NCBI GenBank assembly: GCA_944321945.1 | Contig: CALUNE010000008.1 | Span: 26,548-90,547, forward strand | DNA: 64,000 nucleotides | Origin: an uncultured Alistipes sp. | GTDB lineage: Bacteria > Bacteroidota > Bacteroidia > Bacteroidales > Rikenellaceae | Reading direction: 5' to 3' | Shown here: one piece after another, positions 47,024-55,188 of the stretch | Numbering within the stretch: position 1 is the stretch's first letter | Layout: each line of letters begins with the position of its first letter | Position numbers and translations under genes: made by a program | Notes under the pieces: generated by a model | The model's database searches: none | What the model saw: only the letters and a program-made list of their open reading frames with translations | Told to the model about the DNA's origin: nothing

Positions 47024-48031
47024 TCAGAAGAGGCTTGGCGAGCCGCTTCCGGGCGGAGTGAAGCCCAGATGCTCCCACGCCAGCGGTGTTGCCTCGCGGC
47101 CACGGGGGGTGCGTTTGAGGAAGCCCTCCTTGATGAGGAACGGTTCGTAGACCTCCTCGATCGTGCCGGCCTCCTCGCCGACGGCCGTGGCCACGGTGTT
47201 CAGACCCACGGGGCCGCCGTTGAACTTCTCGATGATCGTCCCCAGAATCTTGTTGTCCATCTGGTCCAGCCCCCGCGAATCGATGTTCAGCGCCGAGAGG
47301 GCGATGCGGGTGATCTCCAGGTCGATGTGGCCCTCGCCCTTGACCATGGCGAAATCCCTCACGCGGCGCATCAGGGCATTGGCGATACGCGGCGTGCCGC
47401 GCGAACGCAGGGCCACTTCGCGGGCGGCATCGTCGTCGATCGAGACGTCGAGAATCCGCGCCGAACGGCGTACGATGCCGGCCAGCACCGGAGCGTCGTA
47501 GTACTCCAGATGGCACTGGATGCCGAACCGTGCCCGCAGCGGCGAGGTCAGCAGGCCGCTGCGGGTCGTGGCGCCGATGAGCGTGAAGGGGGCCAGCTCG
47601 ATCTGGATCGAGCGGGCCGAGGGGCCCTTGTCCAGCACGATGTCGATCTTGAAGTCCTCCATGGCCGAGTAGAGATACTCCTCGACGATGGGGCTCAGAC
47701 GGTGGATTTCGTCGATGAAGAGGACGTCGCCCGGGTTGAGATTCGTGAGCAGGCCGGCCAGATCGCCCGGTTTGTCGAGCACGGGACCCGACGTCACGCG
47801 CAGCTGGGCGCCCATTTCGTTGGCGATGATGTTGGCCAGCGTCGTCTTGCCCAGCCCCGGAGGTCCGTGCAGCAGGACGTGGTCGAGCGAGTCGCCGCGC
47901 ATGAGCGCCGCCTTGATGAAGACCCGCAGATTGTCTACGATCTTGTCCTGTCCGGAGAAGTTTTCCAGCTCCTGCGGACGGATCTTGTTCTCGAAATCGA
48001 GATCGCTTTCGGTGTTGCGTACGATGGACAT
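47024..48031 (-). CDS. ruvB: Holliday junction branch migration ATPase RuvB
   Basis: Hexameric AAA+ motor that drives branch migration with RuvA during recombinational repair. It has 335 residues. The Walker A motif is G-P-P-G-L-G-K-T-T, Walker B is I-D-E-I-H, sensor 1 is G-A-T-T-R, and the C-terminal winged helix has the R-T-P-R-G-R-E-A-T segment. ruvA and ruvC are not in the window. A -7 box lies four bases before the ATG, so the mRNA may be leaderless. Confidence 0.98.
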   Translation of the reverse strand: MSIVRNTESDLDFENKIRPQELENFSGQDKIVDNLRVFIKAALMRGDSLDHVLLHGPPGLGKTTLANIIANEMGAQLRVTSGPVLDKPGDLAGLLTNLNPGDVLFIDEIHRLSPIVEEYLYSAMEDFKIDIVLDKGPSARSIQIELAPFTLIGATTRSGLLTSPLRARFGIQCHLEYYDAPVLAGIVRRSARILDVSIDDDAAREVALRSRGTPRIANALMRRVRDFAMVKGEGHIDLEITRIALSALNIDSRGLDQMDNKILGTIIEKFNGGPVGLNTVATAVGEEAGTIEEVYEPFLIKEGFLKRTPRGREATPLAWEHLGFTPPGSGSPSLF

Positions 48032-48035
48032 GACG

Positions 48036-48043
48036 CAAAGATA
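48036..48043 (-). promoter_or_regulatory. -7 element for ruvB, leaderless type
   Basis: TATCTTTG followed by CGTC and then ATG on the minus strand. Confidence 0.7.
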
Positions 48044-48077
48044 CGTTTTTTTGGGTGAATCCGAGGCGCCGGGCCTG

Positions 48078-48119
48078 TAAAAAATCCGGTCCGCACCCGC
48101 CAGGGGGCCCGGACCGGAT
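48078..48119 (-). terminator. Terminator after NigD-like gene
   Basis: ATCCGGTCC pairs with GGACCGGAT around a GC-rich loop; on the minus strand a run of Ts follows. It separates the NigD-like gene from ruvB. Confidence 0.85.
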
Positions 48120-48139
48120 CGACTGCCTCTACGGAGTGG

Positions 48140-48844
48140 CTACTTCTCCTCGGGCAGATTGAGTTTCAGTTCGCGGTTGCCGTTTTCGCGGGTCGGGATC
48201 AGCAGGTTGATGCCCTTCTTGCCCTCGAGTTCGGCGGCCAGCGGCGTCAGGTCGAACGAAATGTAGAATCCGCAGTCGGGGCCGCGCGTGTCATCCCCGT
48301 CGTTGTGCAGTACCACCACGTTGAGATAACCCTCCTCGCTCTGCTGGAATTCGGTGGTGCCGGTCTTGTCGACGGCCAGCGTGAACGTGTGCTTCGAGTT
48401 GAGGCTGCATGAATAGAGGGCGCAGAAGGTCAGCCACTCCCGCGACAGATTGAAGGTCGTGAGCTGGTAGCCCGTCTTGGCATCGCCCAGCTCCTCGAGG
48501 CGCGCCGCATCGTCGACCACCTCGGACGTGCCGGTGTAGATCTCCTCCACGGCGTAGAGGGCGATGTTGTAGCGATAGCCCGGGATGGTCTGGTCGAGCA
48601 GCGAGAACCAGATGATGGCGCGCTGTTTCTGATCCCCGTCGGGTTTGTAGCCCGGCACGCGGGTCTTGTCGCTGGGGTAGAGTTTCTCGCCGTTGTCGCG
48701 CTGGAAGTAGTAGTCGCCGCCGTCGAGCGGGCAGACCGTCGTGATGAGCGGTGTGCTTTTCGGGTAGTCCCCGTCGTCGTCGTTGCAGGCGGCCAGCCCC
48801 AGCACGGCCAGAGCCCCCAGCAGGAATAAACTGAATTTTTTCAT
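48140..48844 (-). CDS. NigD-like lipoprotein
   Basis: 234 residues with a lipoprotein signal ending L-A-A-C-N-D-D-D (Cys about 20); the acidic residues after the Cys resemble the lipoprotein export signal of Bacteroidota surface lipoproteins. The body is beta-rich, with W-F-S-L-L-D, Y-N-I-A-L-Y-A-V and L-V-I-P-T-R-like segments, and most resembles NigD-type proteins whose function is unclear. It is monocistronic, divergent from the ECF sigma gene; a 14-bp palindrome (AGAAAAATTTTTCT) lies between them near 48907-48920. Confidence 0.65.
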   Translation of the reverse strand: MKKFSLFLLGALAVLGLAACNDDDGDYPKSTPLITTVCPLDGGDYYFQRDNGEKLYPSDKTRVPGYKPDGDQKQRAIIWFSLLDQTIPGYRYNIALYAVEEIYTGTSEVVDDAARLEELGDAKTGYQLTTFNLSREWLTFCALYSCSLNSKHTFTLAVDKTGTTEFQQSEEGYLNVVVLHNDGDDTRGPDCGFYISFDLTPLAAELEGKKGINLLIPTRENGNRELKLNLPEEK

Positions 48845-48973
48845 AATCTCCGTATTTTGTGTTACCTTTCGCTCTTAAAACGCGGGAGCGGGCGAATACT
48901 GCATGTCGGAGAAAAATTTTTCTGTTGCGTGCAGTCTTTCCCCCGGCCGCGCATTTAATAGGTGGAACGACCG

Positions 48974-49528
48974 ATGCAGATGGAGGAACAGATACTGGCC
49001 GAGAGGTGCCGTCAGGGTGACAACACGGCCCGCAGGGAGCTTTATGAGCGCTATGCCGGACGGTTGCTGGCCATCTGCGTGCGTTACGTGGGCGACCGAG
49101 CCACGGCCGAGGATCTCATGCACGATGCCTTTCTGAAGATCTATGGGGCGTTCGACCGTTTCACGTTCCGCGGGACGGGGTCGCTGCGTGCGTGGATCGA
49201 ACGCATCACGGTGAACGTCGCGCTCGAATGGCTCCGTTCGCGCAACCGCCTCGGAGTGGTCGAACTCGACGAAGGACGGGCTGCCGCCACGCTGGTCGAA
49301 CCCGAGGCCGAGGAGGTGGCCCGCGTGCCGCGCGAGGTGCTGATGCGCTTCGTGGCGGAGCTGCCGGACGGCTACCGTACGGTGTTCAACCTCTATTGTA
49401 TCGAGGGACTGTCGCACCGCGAGATCGCCCGCATGCTGGATATTAACGAGAAGAGCTCCTCGTCACAGTTGTTCCGGGCCCGGGGGCTGCTGGCCCGCCG
49501 GATCAAGGCTTATTTGGAGACGCATTGA
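48974..49528 (+). CDS. ECF-type RNA polymerase sigma factor
   Basis: 184 residues from the ATG at 48974; a GTG 12 bases earlier and an ATG two codons later are alternatives. Region 2 covers about residues 20-90 (A-E-D-L-M-H-D-A-F-L-K-I-Y, then R-A-W-I-E-R-I-T-V-N) and region 4 about 120-180 (Y-R-T-V-F-N-L-Y-C-I-E-G-L-S-H-R-E-I-A). No region 3, as expected for ECF sigmas. Its TGA overlaps the ATG of the next gene (TGATG), which encodes a membrane protein with an anti-sigma-like N-terminus, so the two very likely form a sigma/anti-sigma pair. Confidence 0.95.
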   Translation: MQMEEQILAERCRQGDNTARRELYERYAGRLLAICVRYVGDRATAEDLMHDAFLKIYGAFDRFTFRGTGSLRAWIERITVNVALEWLRSRNRLGVVELDEGRAAATLVEPEAEEVARVPREVLMRFVAELPDGYRTVFNLYCIEGLSHREIARMLDINEKSSSSQLFRARGLLARRIKAYLETH

Positions 49529-51048
49529 TGAAGATGAAATCACATACCGATTGGACCGATGAGGTGCGGAGTGCCCTGCGCGACGCCGAGGTCAGACCCG
49601 CAGAAGGGGGTTGGGAACGGCTGCAGCGCGAACTCGATGCTGCGGAGGCGGATGCTTCCGTAACGTCACTGCGCGGGGCGGAGGCCCGGCAGCCCCGATG
49701 GCGGATCTATGGACCGCGGATGGCTGCGGCAGCGGCCGTTGTTCTGCTCTGTCTGGTCGCCGGGGAGCTCTTGTGGCGTGCCGAGCCGGAGAGCGGGCAG
49801 GTGCCGCTTCTCGCTTCGGTGACCGATCCGGACGAATCGGCTGGCGTCCGCTCTCCGAAGCCGGGCTCTGCGACCTCGCCGGAAACTGCGGGAGAGCAGG
49901 CGGCCGGGCGCGGATCGGCAATGCCGGAGATGACGGATCCGTCGGTGAATCCGTCTCGGACGACACGGCGCGGTGGGGAATCCGAAGATCTTTCGGTACG
50001 CGAACGGCTGGCCCGGGCTACCGGCTGGTCGCAGAGCCCGGCGGCCGACGGCGAAACGGATTCACGGGCGGTGTTGATGTCCCGTGCAACTCCCCGCGGA
50101 GAGGCTTCGGAGACCATGTCCGGGAACGAAACGGGCAATCGGCTGCCGAACGTATCCACGGATCCGTCCCGGGACGGGACGACAGCCTCCGACGGCAATA
50201 CGGCGGCAGTTTCCGGGTCGAAGACCGATCGCAGCGACGTGACAACGCCGGTGGCGCAATCCGATCGCGACGGGCGGGCAGATCCCTCGACGCGAGCCTC
50301 ACGGAACGAATCGTCGCTTCGTGCGGCGTCGACGGCCGCGCGGAGCAAGACGGCCGTGCGGCAGACGCGTGCGTCGGACGATCCCTTTGCGGACTCTTCG
50401 ACCGGACCGGCCGCTCCATCGGGCGGAACTTCGCTGGCACTCTTTGCCGGAGGCGGCATGACGGGAAATATCGGAATGGGCAACACGCCTCTGCGAAGCT
50501 ACTCCGCCATGGCCAATGATGCCGTCTCCGTGATTGGCAACGGCAACAACTTGTCGCCCATGCTGCGGCGCGATTACGACGAAAGTTCGTTCCGCCACCA
50601 TCTGCCGCTGAGCTTCGGCTTCACCGTCCGCAAGGAGTTCTCCCACGGATTGTCGCTCGAGAGCGGAGTGGTCTATACGCTGCTGCGTTCGGACGTGCGG
50701 CTGCGCTATTCGTCGGATGATGTCAGTCAGAAACTCCACTTCATCGGCATTCCGCTGCGGATGAACTGGCAATTTGTCGAACAGGGGCGTTTCTCGGCCT
50801 ATCTCGGAGCCGGCGGAATGGTCGAGAAGTGCGTCTCGGCCAAATTCGGCAGCGAGGCGGTCGACGAGGGAACCCTGCAATGGTCGGTGGCAGCCGCTCT
50901 CGGCGCCCAGTATCGCCTGGCCGGCCAGGTCGGCCTCTATTTCGAACCCGAGACCTCGTACTATCTTACCGACACGGAGCTGCGTACGTCGCGGTCCGAT
51001 GCCCCGTTGTCCCTGACGCTGCGTCTGGGAGTCCGGGTGCTGTTCTAG
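49528..51048 (+). CDS. Predicted dual-membrane-spanning anti-sigma factor with C-terminal beta-barrel
   Basis: 506 residues in four parts: a cytosolic N-terminal stretch (1-60) with W-T-D-E-V-R and G-G-W-E-R-L-Q-R-E-L; one membrane helix (about 65-82); a long Ser/Thr/Asp/Arg-rich linker (about 85-300) likely disordered in the periplasm; and an outer-membrane beta-barrel (about 302-506) ending in V-L-F. The layout matches the Dma anti-sigma family described in Bacteroides thetaiotaomicron, which spans both membranes and responds to outer-membrane state. Assignment is by architecture and by overlap with the sigma gene, not by a catalytic motif. Confidence 0.82.
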   Translation: MKMKSHTDWTDEVRSALRDAEVRPAEGGWERLQRELDAAEADASVTSLRGAEARQPRWRIYGPRMAAAAAVVLLCLVAGELLWRAEPESGQVPLLASVTDPDESAGVRSPKPGSATSPETAGEQAAGRGSAMPEMTDPSVNPSRTTRRGGESEDLSVRERLARATGWSQSPAADGETDSRAVLMSRATPRGEASETMSGNETGNRLPNVSTDPSRDGTTASDGNTAAVSGSKTDRSDVTTPVAQSDRDGRADPSTRASRNESSLRAASTAARSKTAVRQTRASDDPFADSSTGPAAPSGGTSLALFAGGGMTGNIGMGNTPLRSYSAMANDAVSVIGNGNNLSPMLRRDYDESSFRHHLPLSFGFTVRKEFSHGLSLESGVVYTLLRSDVRLRYSSDDVSQKLHFIGIPLRMNWQFVEQGRFSAYLGAGGMVEKCVSAKFGSEAVDEGTLQWSVAAALGAQYRLAGQVGLYFEPETSYYLTDTELRTSRSDAPLSLTLRLGVRVLF

Positions 51049-51312
51049 CCGCTTGCAGCCTGTCGCACGTGTATTGGCGGGTGTGGGAAAGATTTTTTTC
51101 CGTGTTTATATGATTTGATGGCCAAATCCCGTTTTTCAAGGGAAGCGGCGCAGTGAAATGCGTCGGTGATCGCGTTTGAATGTGCTACTTACGCGATCAA
51201 ATGTGCTATTTTTTATTGTTGGTAAAAAATTTGTTATTATTTTTGTAGTTTAAAAGCGGTTAGGTATTTGCAGCCGGAGAACTCAAAACGGACAACAGAA
51301 GTAAGCAAAGAC
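51049..51312. other. AT-rich intergenic region with inverted and direct repeats
   Basis: No gene seen. It contains an inverted repeat GATCGCG (51168-51174) / CGCGATC (51192-51198) and the direct repeat AATGTGCTA at 51179 and 51200, spaced 21 bp (two helical turns). TATTTTTG at 51238-51245 could be a plus-strand -7 element. AT content is much higher than in the rest of the window. Confidence 0.5.
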
Positions 51313-51347
51313 AAAAAAAGCACAGATTGGAAGATCCAAATCTGTGC
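51313..51347 (-). terminator. Terminator after tRNA-Arg
   Basis: GCACAGATT pairs with AATCTGTGC, and a run of seven Ts follows on the minus strand, directly after the tRNA's CCA end. Confidence 0.88.
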
Positions 51348-51348
51348 C

Positions 51349-51423
51349 TGGTAGTCCCGACGGGAATCGAACCCATATCGTAAGAACCGGAATCTTGTAT
51401 TCTATCCATTGAACTACGGGACC
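51349..51423 (-). tRNA. tRNA-Arg (anticodon CCG)
   Basis: 75 bases with encoded CCA. The acceptor stem GGTCCCG pairs with CGGGACT (one G-U), the D arm is GTTC/GAAT, the anticodon loop is TTCCGGT giving CCG, and the T arm holds GGTTCGATTCC. It reads the CGG codon. A promoter lies seven bases before its 5' end and a terminator follows at once. Confidence 0.9.
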
Positions 51424-51430
51424 GGGACTG

Positions 51431-51438
51431 CAAAGATA
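51431..51438 (-). promoter_or_regulatory. -7 element for tRNA-Arg
   Basis: TATCTTTG on the minus strand, seven bases before the mature tRNA 5' end. Confidence 0.75.
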
Positions 51439-51465
51439 CAAAAAAAATTAAATTCACGAAAAAAA

Positions 51466-52095
51466 ATGCGAGAAAAGCAGAATAATTGGCTCAGGATTGA
51501 GGCGGTGATTAAGTGGGCGAATATGTCGACCAACTATTTTGCACGTTATATCGGCCTGGCGAGGGGCGAAAATCTCTATCAGATCAAACGCGGCAACAAC
51601 GGCATATCGCTCGATGTGGCCGACCGTATCGTCGCCAAGTTTCCCCAAATAGACAAACTCTGGCTGCTGACCGGCGAAGGTCAGATGTTCGCCGATGAAC
51701 GGCTCCGGGGTCCTCAGATTCCCTACTATGATGTCGATGTCGAACAGGGAATCGCCCATCTGGAGCATCTCGAGGCACAATGCAACCTGATCGTGCCGCC
51801 CGCCGGGGAGTGCGATCTGGCGATGCCCTATTCGGGCCGCGCCATGGGGGCGTGCGTCCCGGCCGGAACGGTCATCCTGCTCAAGGCCGTCGACCCGGAT
51901 GCAATTATTCCTGGTGAAGAATATGTGATTGTCAGCCGAAAAATTGTAACTTTGCGCATAGTTCGGTCCGCCGAGGAGGAGGGCAAAGTCCGCCTGGTGG
52001 CCGGCGACCGGGAGAATTACGATGACATTATACTGGATGTCAGTGATATAGTCTCGGTCTACAAGGTAAAGGGCAAATTGATAATCAACAGTTGA
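51466..52095 (+). CDS. HTH regulator with C-terminal S24/LexA-like domain
   Basis: 209 residues. The N-terminal part (about 10-65) resembles a helix-turn-helix of the phage-repressor type (M-S-T-N-Y-F-A-R, then I-S-L-D-V-A-D-R-I-V-A-K-F-P), and the C-terminal half (about 110-205) is S24-like (M-G-A-C-V-P-A-G-T-V, then G-E-E-Y-V-I-V-S). I see no clear Ser/Lys catalytic dyad, so self-cleavage is uncertain. Such proteins are common small regulators in Bacteroidota. It lies four bases upstream of riboflavin synthase. The start is the first ATG after the tRNA promoter. Confidence 0.8.
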   Translation: MREKQNNWLRIEAVIKWANMSTNYFARYIGLARGENLYQIKRGNNGISLDVADRIVAKFPQIDKLWLLTGEGQMFADERLRGPQIPYYDVDVEQGIAHLEHLEAQCNLIVPPAGECDLAMPYSGRAMGACVPAGTVILLKAVDPDAIIPGEEYVIVSRKIVTLRIVRSAEEEGKVRLVAGDRENYDDIILDVSDIVSVYKVKGKLIINS

Positions 52096-52099
52096 TCGT

Positions 52100-52696
52100 A
52101 TGTTTTCAGGCATCGTGGAAGGTACGGCGGAGGTGGTTGCCATCCGTGCGGACCGTCAGAACAAGGATTTCACCCTCCGCGCGGATTTCTGCAAGGAGTT
52201 GAAAATCGACCAGAGCATAGCACATAACGGCGTATGTTTGACAGTTGTGGACATCGCCGAGGATACCTATACCGTTACGGCCATGAAGGAGACCCTCGAC
52301 CGGAGCAACCTCGGACTGCTCCGCGTGGGCGATCTGGTCAACCTCGAGCGCTCGATGAAGCCCGATGCGCTGCTCGACGGCCATATCGTCCAGGGGCATG
52401 TCGATCAGACGGCCGTCTGCACGGCCAAGGAGGATGCCGACGGCAGCTGGTACTTTACGTTCAAGTATGAACCCCGCGGCGGAGGACTCTGCACCGTGGA
52501 GAAGGGCTCGGTCACCGTCAACGGCGTCAGCCTCACGGTCTGCGACCCGACGCCCGACAGCTTCCGGGTGGCCATCATCCCCTATACGTTCGAACATACG
52601 AACTTCTGCCGCATCGACGTGGGGTCGGTCGTCAATCTCGAATTCGACATCATCGGCAAGTACATCGCCCGATTGATGCAAAACTACATGAAATAA
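52100..52696 (+). CDS. ribE: Riboflavin synthase, alpha chain
   Basis: Dismutates two lumazines to riboflavin. 198 residues as two similar lumazine-binding halves: M-F-S-G-I-V-E-G-T with N-G-V-C-L-T-V, and G-H-V-D-Q-T-A-V with N-G-V-S-L-T-V-C. This internal repeat is the family hallmark. It starts four bases after the HTH regulator and is followed ten bases later by a histidine kinase gene, so the three may be one operon. No FMN riboswitch was recognised upstream. The symbol ribE (ribC in some species) is used here for the alpha chain. Confidence 0.96.
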   Translation: MFSGIVEGTAEVVAIRADRQNKDFTLRADFCKELKIDQSIAHNGVCLTVVDIAEDTYTVTAMKETLDRSNLGLLRVGDLVNLERSMKPDALLDGHIVQGHVDQTAVCTAKEDADGSWYFTFKYEPRGGGLCTVEKGSVTVNGVSLTVCDPTPDSFRVAIIPYTFEHTNFCRIDVGSVVNLEFDIIGKYIARLMQNYMK

Positions 52697-52706
52697 AGGA
52701 AGAGTC

Positions 52707-53771
52707 ATGGTACGCATTAAAACCAAGGAGGCAACGTCGGCCTGGATCGGGCTGCTGGCGGCGGTCATCGTCGCCGTGCTCATCACCGCCATCCACGCGC
52801 ACGGATACCCGATGCGGTGGCTTCCGGCCGTCGTCATTGTGCTCGGCACGTTTGCCGTGGTGGCATTCGTGGCGCTGTTTCTCATCCGCAAGTATGTGGC
52901 CTACAAGCTCAAGCCGATCTATTCGATCGTCCTTTCGCGCGACGTCCACACCCGGGAGATCTTCTCCGAACTGCAGGACAAAAAGGTTGAGAACATCGGC
53001 GAGGAGCTCACGGCCTGGGCCGATACCAACGACAAGGAGATCGCCCGGCTGAAGGAGGCCGAGCAGTTCCGCAAACAGTATCTGGGGAATGTGGCCCATG
53101 AGCTGAAGACCCCGATCTTCAACGTGCAGGGCTATATCTCGACGCTGCTCGACGGCGGCCTGGAGGACGAGCTGATCAACCGCAAATACCTCGAACGCGC
53201 CGAAAAGAGTATCGACCGCCTCATCAACATCGTCAACGACCTCGATACGATCTCGAAACTCGAGAGCAGCATGAACAAGCTCGACATGGAGAAGTTCGAC
53301 GTGGTGGCACTGGCCAAGGAGATCGCCGAGCAGGCCGAAATCGAGGCCGACAAGAAGGGGATCAAGATTACGGTCAAGGGGGCCGACAATCTGCCGTCAC
53401 CCTTCTGGGTACTGGCCGACAAGCACTATATCGGCCAGGTGTTCGTCAATCTGATCATCAACTCGATCCGTTACGGCAAGGAGGGCGGACAGACGCGGAT
53501 CCATTTCCGCGATCTGCTGGACAAGATCCTGGTCGAGGTCGAGGACAACGGTCTGGGTATCGGCAAGGAGGATCTGCCGCGCGTTTTCGAGCGCTTCTAC
53601 CGCACGGACAAGGGCCGTTCGCGCGAACAGGGCGGTACGGGTCTTGGTCTGGCCATTGTCAAGCACATCATCGAGGCGCACGGTGAGCGGATCACGGTAC
53701 GCAGCGAACCGGGCGTAGGCAGTACCTTCTCCTTTACGCTCAAGAAGGTGAATCTCCAGGACATCAAATAA
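52707..53771 (+). CDS. Sensor histidine kinase, PhoR/BaeS-like
   Basis: 354 residues. Two membrane helices (about 14-30 and 38-60) leave only a very short periplasmic loop, so it probably senses membrane or cytosolic cues. The HisKA motif N-V-A-H-E-L-K-T-P-I has phospho-His about 131, the N box is N-L-I-I-N-S-I-R-Y-G, and the G boxes are D-N-G-L-G-I-G and G-G-T-G-L-G-L-A-I. No response regulator lies beside it. It is the last gene of the regulator/ribE group, followed by a 40-bp repeat array. Confidence 0.94.
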   Translation: MVRIKTKEATSAWIGLLAAVIVAVLITAIHAHGYPMRWLPAVVIVLGTFAVVAFVALFLIRKYVAYKLKPIYSIVLSRDVHTREIFSELQDKKVENIGEELTAWADTNDKEIARLKEAEQFRKQYLGNVAHELKTPIFNVQGYISTLLDGGLEDELINRKYLERAEKSIDRLINIVNDLDTISKLESSMNKLDMEKFDVVALAKEIAEQAEIEADKKGIKITVKGADNLPSPFWVLADKHYIGQVFVNLIINSIRYGKEGGQTRIHFRDLLDKILVEVEDNGLGIGKEDLPRVFERFYRTDKGRSREQGGTGLGLAIVKHIIEAHGERITVRSEPGVGSTFSFTLKKVNLQDIK

Positions 53772-54276
53772 CCGGCCCGAGGTCCGGAGACGGGAGACCG
53801 CCGGGAGGTGAGAATTCGCGGGGACGGAGACGGGAGACCGCCGGGAGGTGAGGATTCGAGGAGCCGGAGACGGGAGACCGCCGGGAGGTAAGGATTCGAG
53901 GAGCCGGAGACGGGAGACCGCCGGGAGGTGAGGATTCGAGGAGCCGGAGACGGAAGATCGCCGGGAGGTGAGGATTCGAGGGGCCGGAGACAGAAGTTCC
54001 CGGGGAATCGGAGGCCCGAAGCTCCCGGGATGAGAGAGACGAAACCCCGGGCATACCGAAGCCTCTGGAATACCGGGGGGGGGATCCAAAGCCTGGAGGA
54101 CCTGGAACCGATGAACCGAAGGCGCCGGAGAACCCCGAGACCCGAAGAGGACCGTGTTCCCGATGAATCGGCAAACCCGGGAAAAACCGAAGACCCGAAC
54201 GAACCGGATTGCAGACTGCCGGATCGGATGTCCGAAACAGACCGATAAGCCGATAAATCAAACAAGACTTGAATAG
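53772..54276 (+). repeat. T-poor intergenic region with 40-bp tandem repeats
   Basis: A 40-bp unit beginning CGGAGACGGGAGACCGCC recurs at 53785, 53825, 53865, 53905, 53945 and, decayed, at 53985, a strict 40-bp period. Beyond 54000 the sequence stays T-poor with CCGA/GGA quasi-repeats to the lgt start. The period is not a multiple of three and open frames on both strands give only low-complexity products, so it is treated as noncoding. There are no unique spacers, so it is not CRISPR. Confidence 0.88.
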
Positions 54277-55188
54277 ATGCTACAGATACCTTTATTAATA
54301 CGACCTCTTTCGATTGTATGGGATTTTGATCCGGTGTTGTTCCGGATCGGGACGTTCGATATCCGTTACTACGGACTGATGTGGGCGCTGGCGATTCTGA
54401 TCGGAGCCAAATTCTTCGACAACTTCTGCAAACGCGAAGGCCTTCCGTCGAAGGTTTCCGAATCGATCTTCATCTACGGCACGATTGCCACGATCCTCGG
54501 CGCCCGTCTCGGCCACTGCCTCTTCTACGATCCGGTGGAGTACCTCTCCCGGCCGTGGACCATCATCACGGGATTCCGCGACGGCGGCATGGCCAGCCAC
54601 GGCGCCGCCATCGGCCTGTTGATCGGACTGTGGCTGTTTTCGCGCAAAAACCGCCTGCCGTACGTCTGGTCGCTCGACCGCATCATGATACCGGTCGGAA
54701 TCGGCGGTGCGATCGTCCGCATGGGCAACCTCTTCAATTCGGAGATCTTCGGACGGGCCACCACGCTGCCGTGGGGCTTCGAATTCGTCCGTTCGCACAA
54801 GTGGTTGACCGAGTATGCGCCGGCCGCCGTGCATCCCACACAGATCTACGAAGCGCTCTGCTACGTGGTCACCTTTATCATCCTCGTCTGGCTCTATTAC
54901 CGCAAGGACATGGCCCGTCGTCATCCGGGCGTACTGTTCGGAATCGGTCTGATCGGCGTCTTCCTGACGCGTTTCTTCCTTGAATTCATCAAGACCGAGC
55001 AGGAGTCGTTCGAAATCGGCTGGGCCCTCGACATGGGACAATGGTTGAGCATCCCCTTCATTCTGCTGGGCATCTATATGATCTGGCGGGGAGCCAGAAC
55101 TCCGGCCGTAACGGCCGAAATGCCGAAACAGCATGCCGTATCGGCCGCCGCCGCGAAGCGGGTGCATAATAAAAAGAAGATGAAATGA
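54277..55188 (+). CDS. lgt: Prolipoprotein diacylglyceryl transferase
   Basis: Attaches diacylglycerol to the lipobox Cys of prolipoproteins at the inner membrane; it serves the many lipoproteins in this window. 303 residues with about seven helices. The active-site segment is G-G-M-A-S-H-G-A-A-I-G, and the phosphatidylglycerol-binding motif is R-M-G-N-L-F-N-S-E-I-F-G. H-P-T-Q-I-Y-E is also conserved. A basic Lys-rich tail ends the protein. Its TGA overlaps the next ATG (ATGA), indicating coupling. Confidence 0.96.
   Translation: MLQIPLLIRPLSIVWDFDPVLFRIGTFDIRYYGLMWALAILIGAKFFDNFCKREGLPSKVSESIFIYGTIATILGARLGHCLFYDPVEYLSRPWTIITGFRDGGMASHGAAIGLLIGLWLFSRKNRLPYVWSLDRIMIPVGIGGAIVRMGNLFNSEIFGRATTLPWGFEFVRSHKWLTEYAPAAVHPTQIYEALCYVVTFIILVWLYYRKDMARRHPGVLFGIGLIGVFLTRFFLEFIKTEQESFEIGWALDMGQWLSIPFILLGIYMIWRGARTPAVTAEMPKQHAVSAAAAKRVHNKKKMK

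Noticed and set aside
53785-54024. Possible CRISPR array
   Set aside because: The 40-bp units are directly adjacent with no unique spacers, and no cas genes are present.
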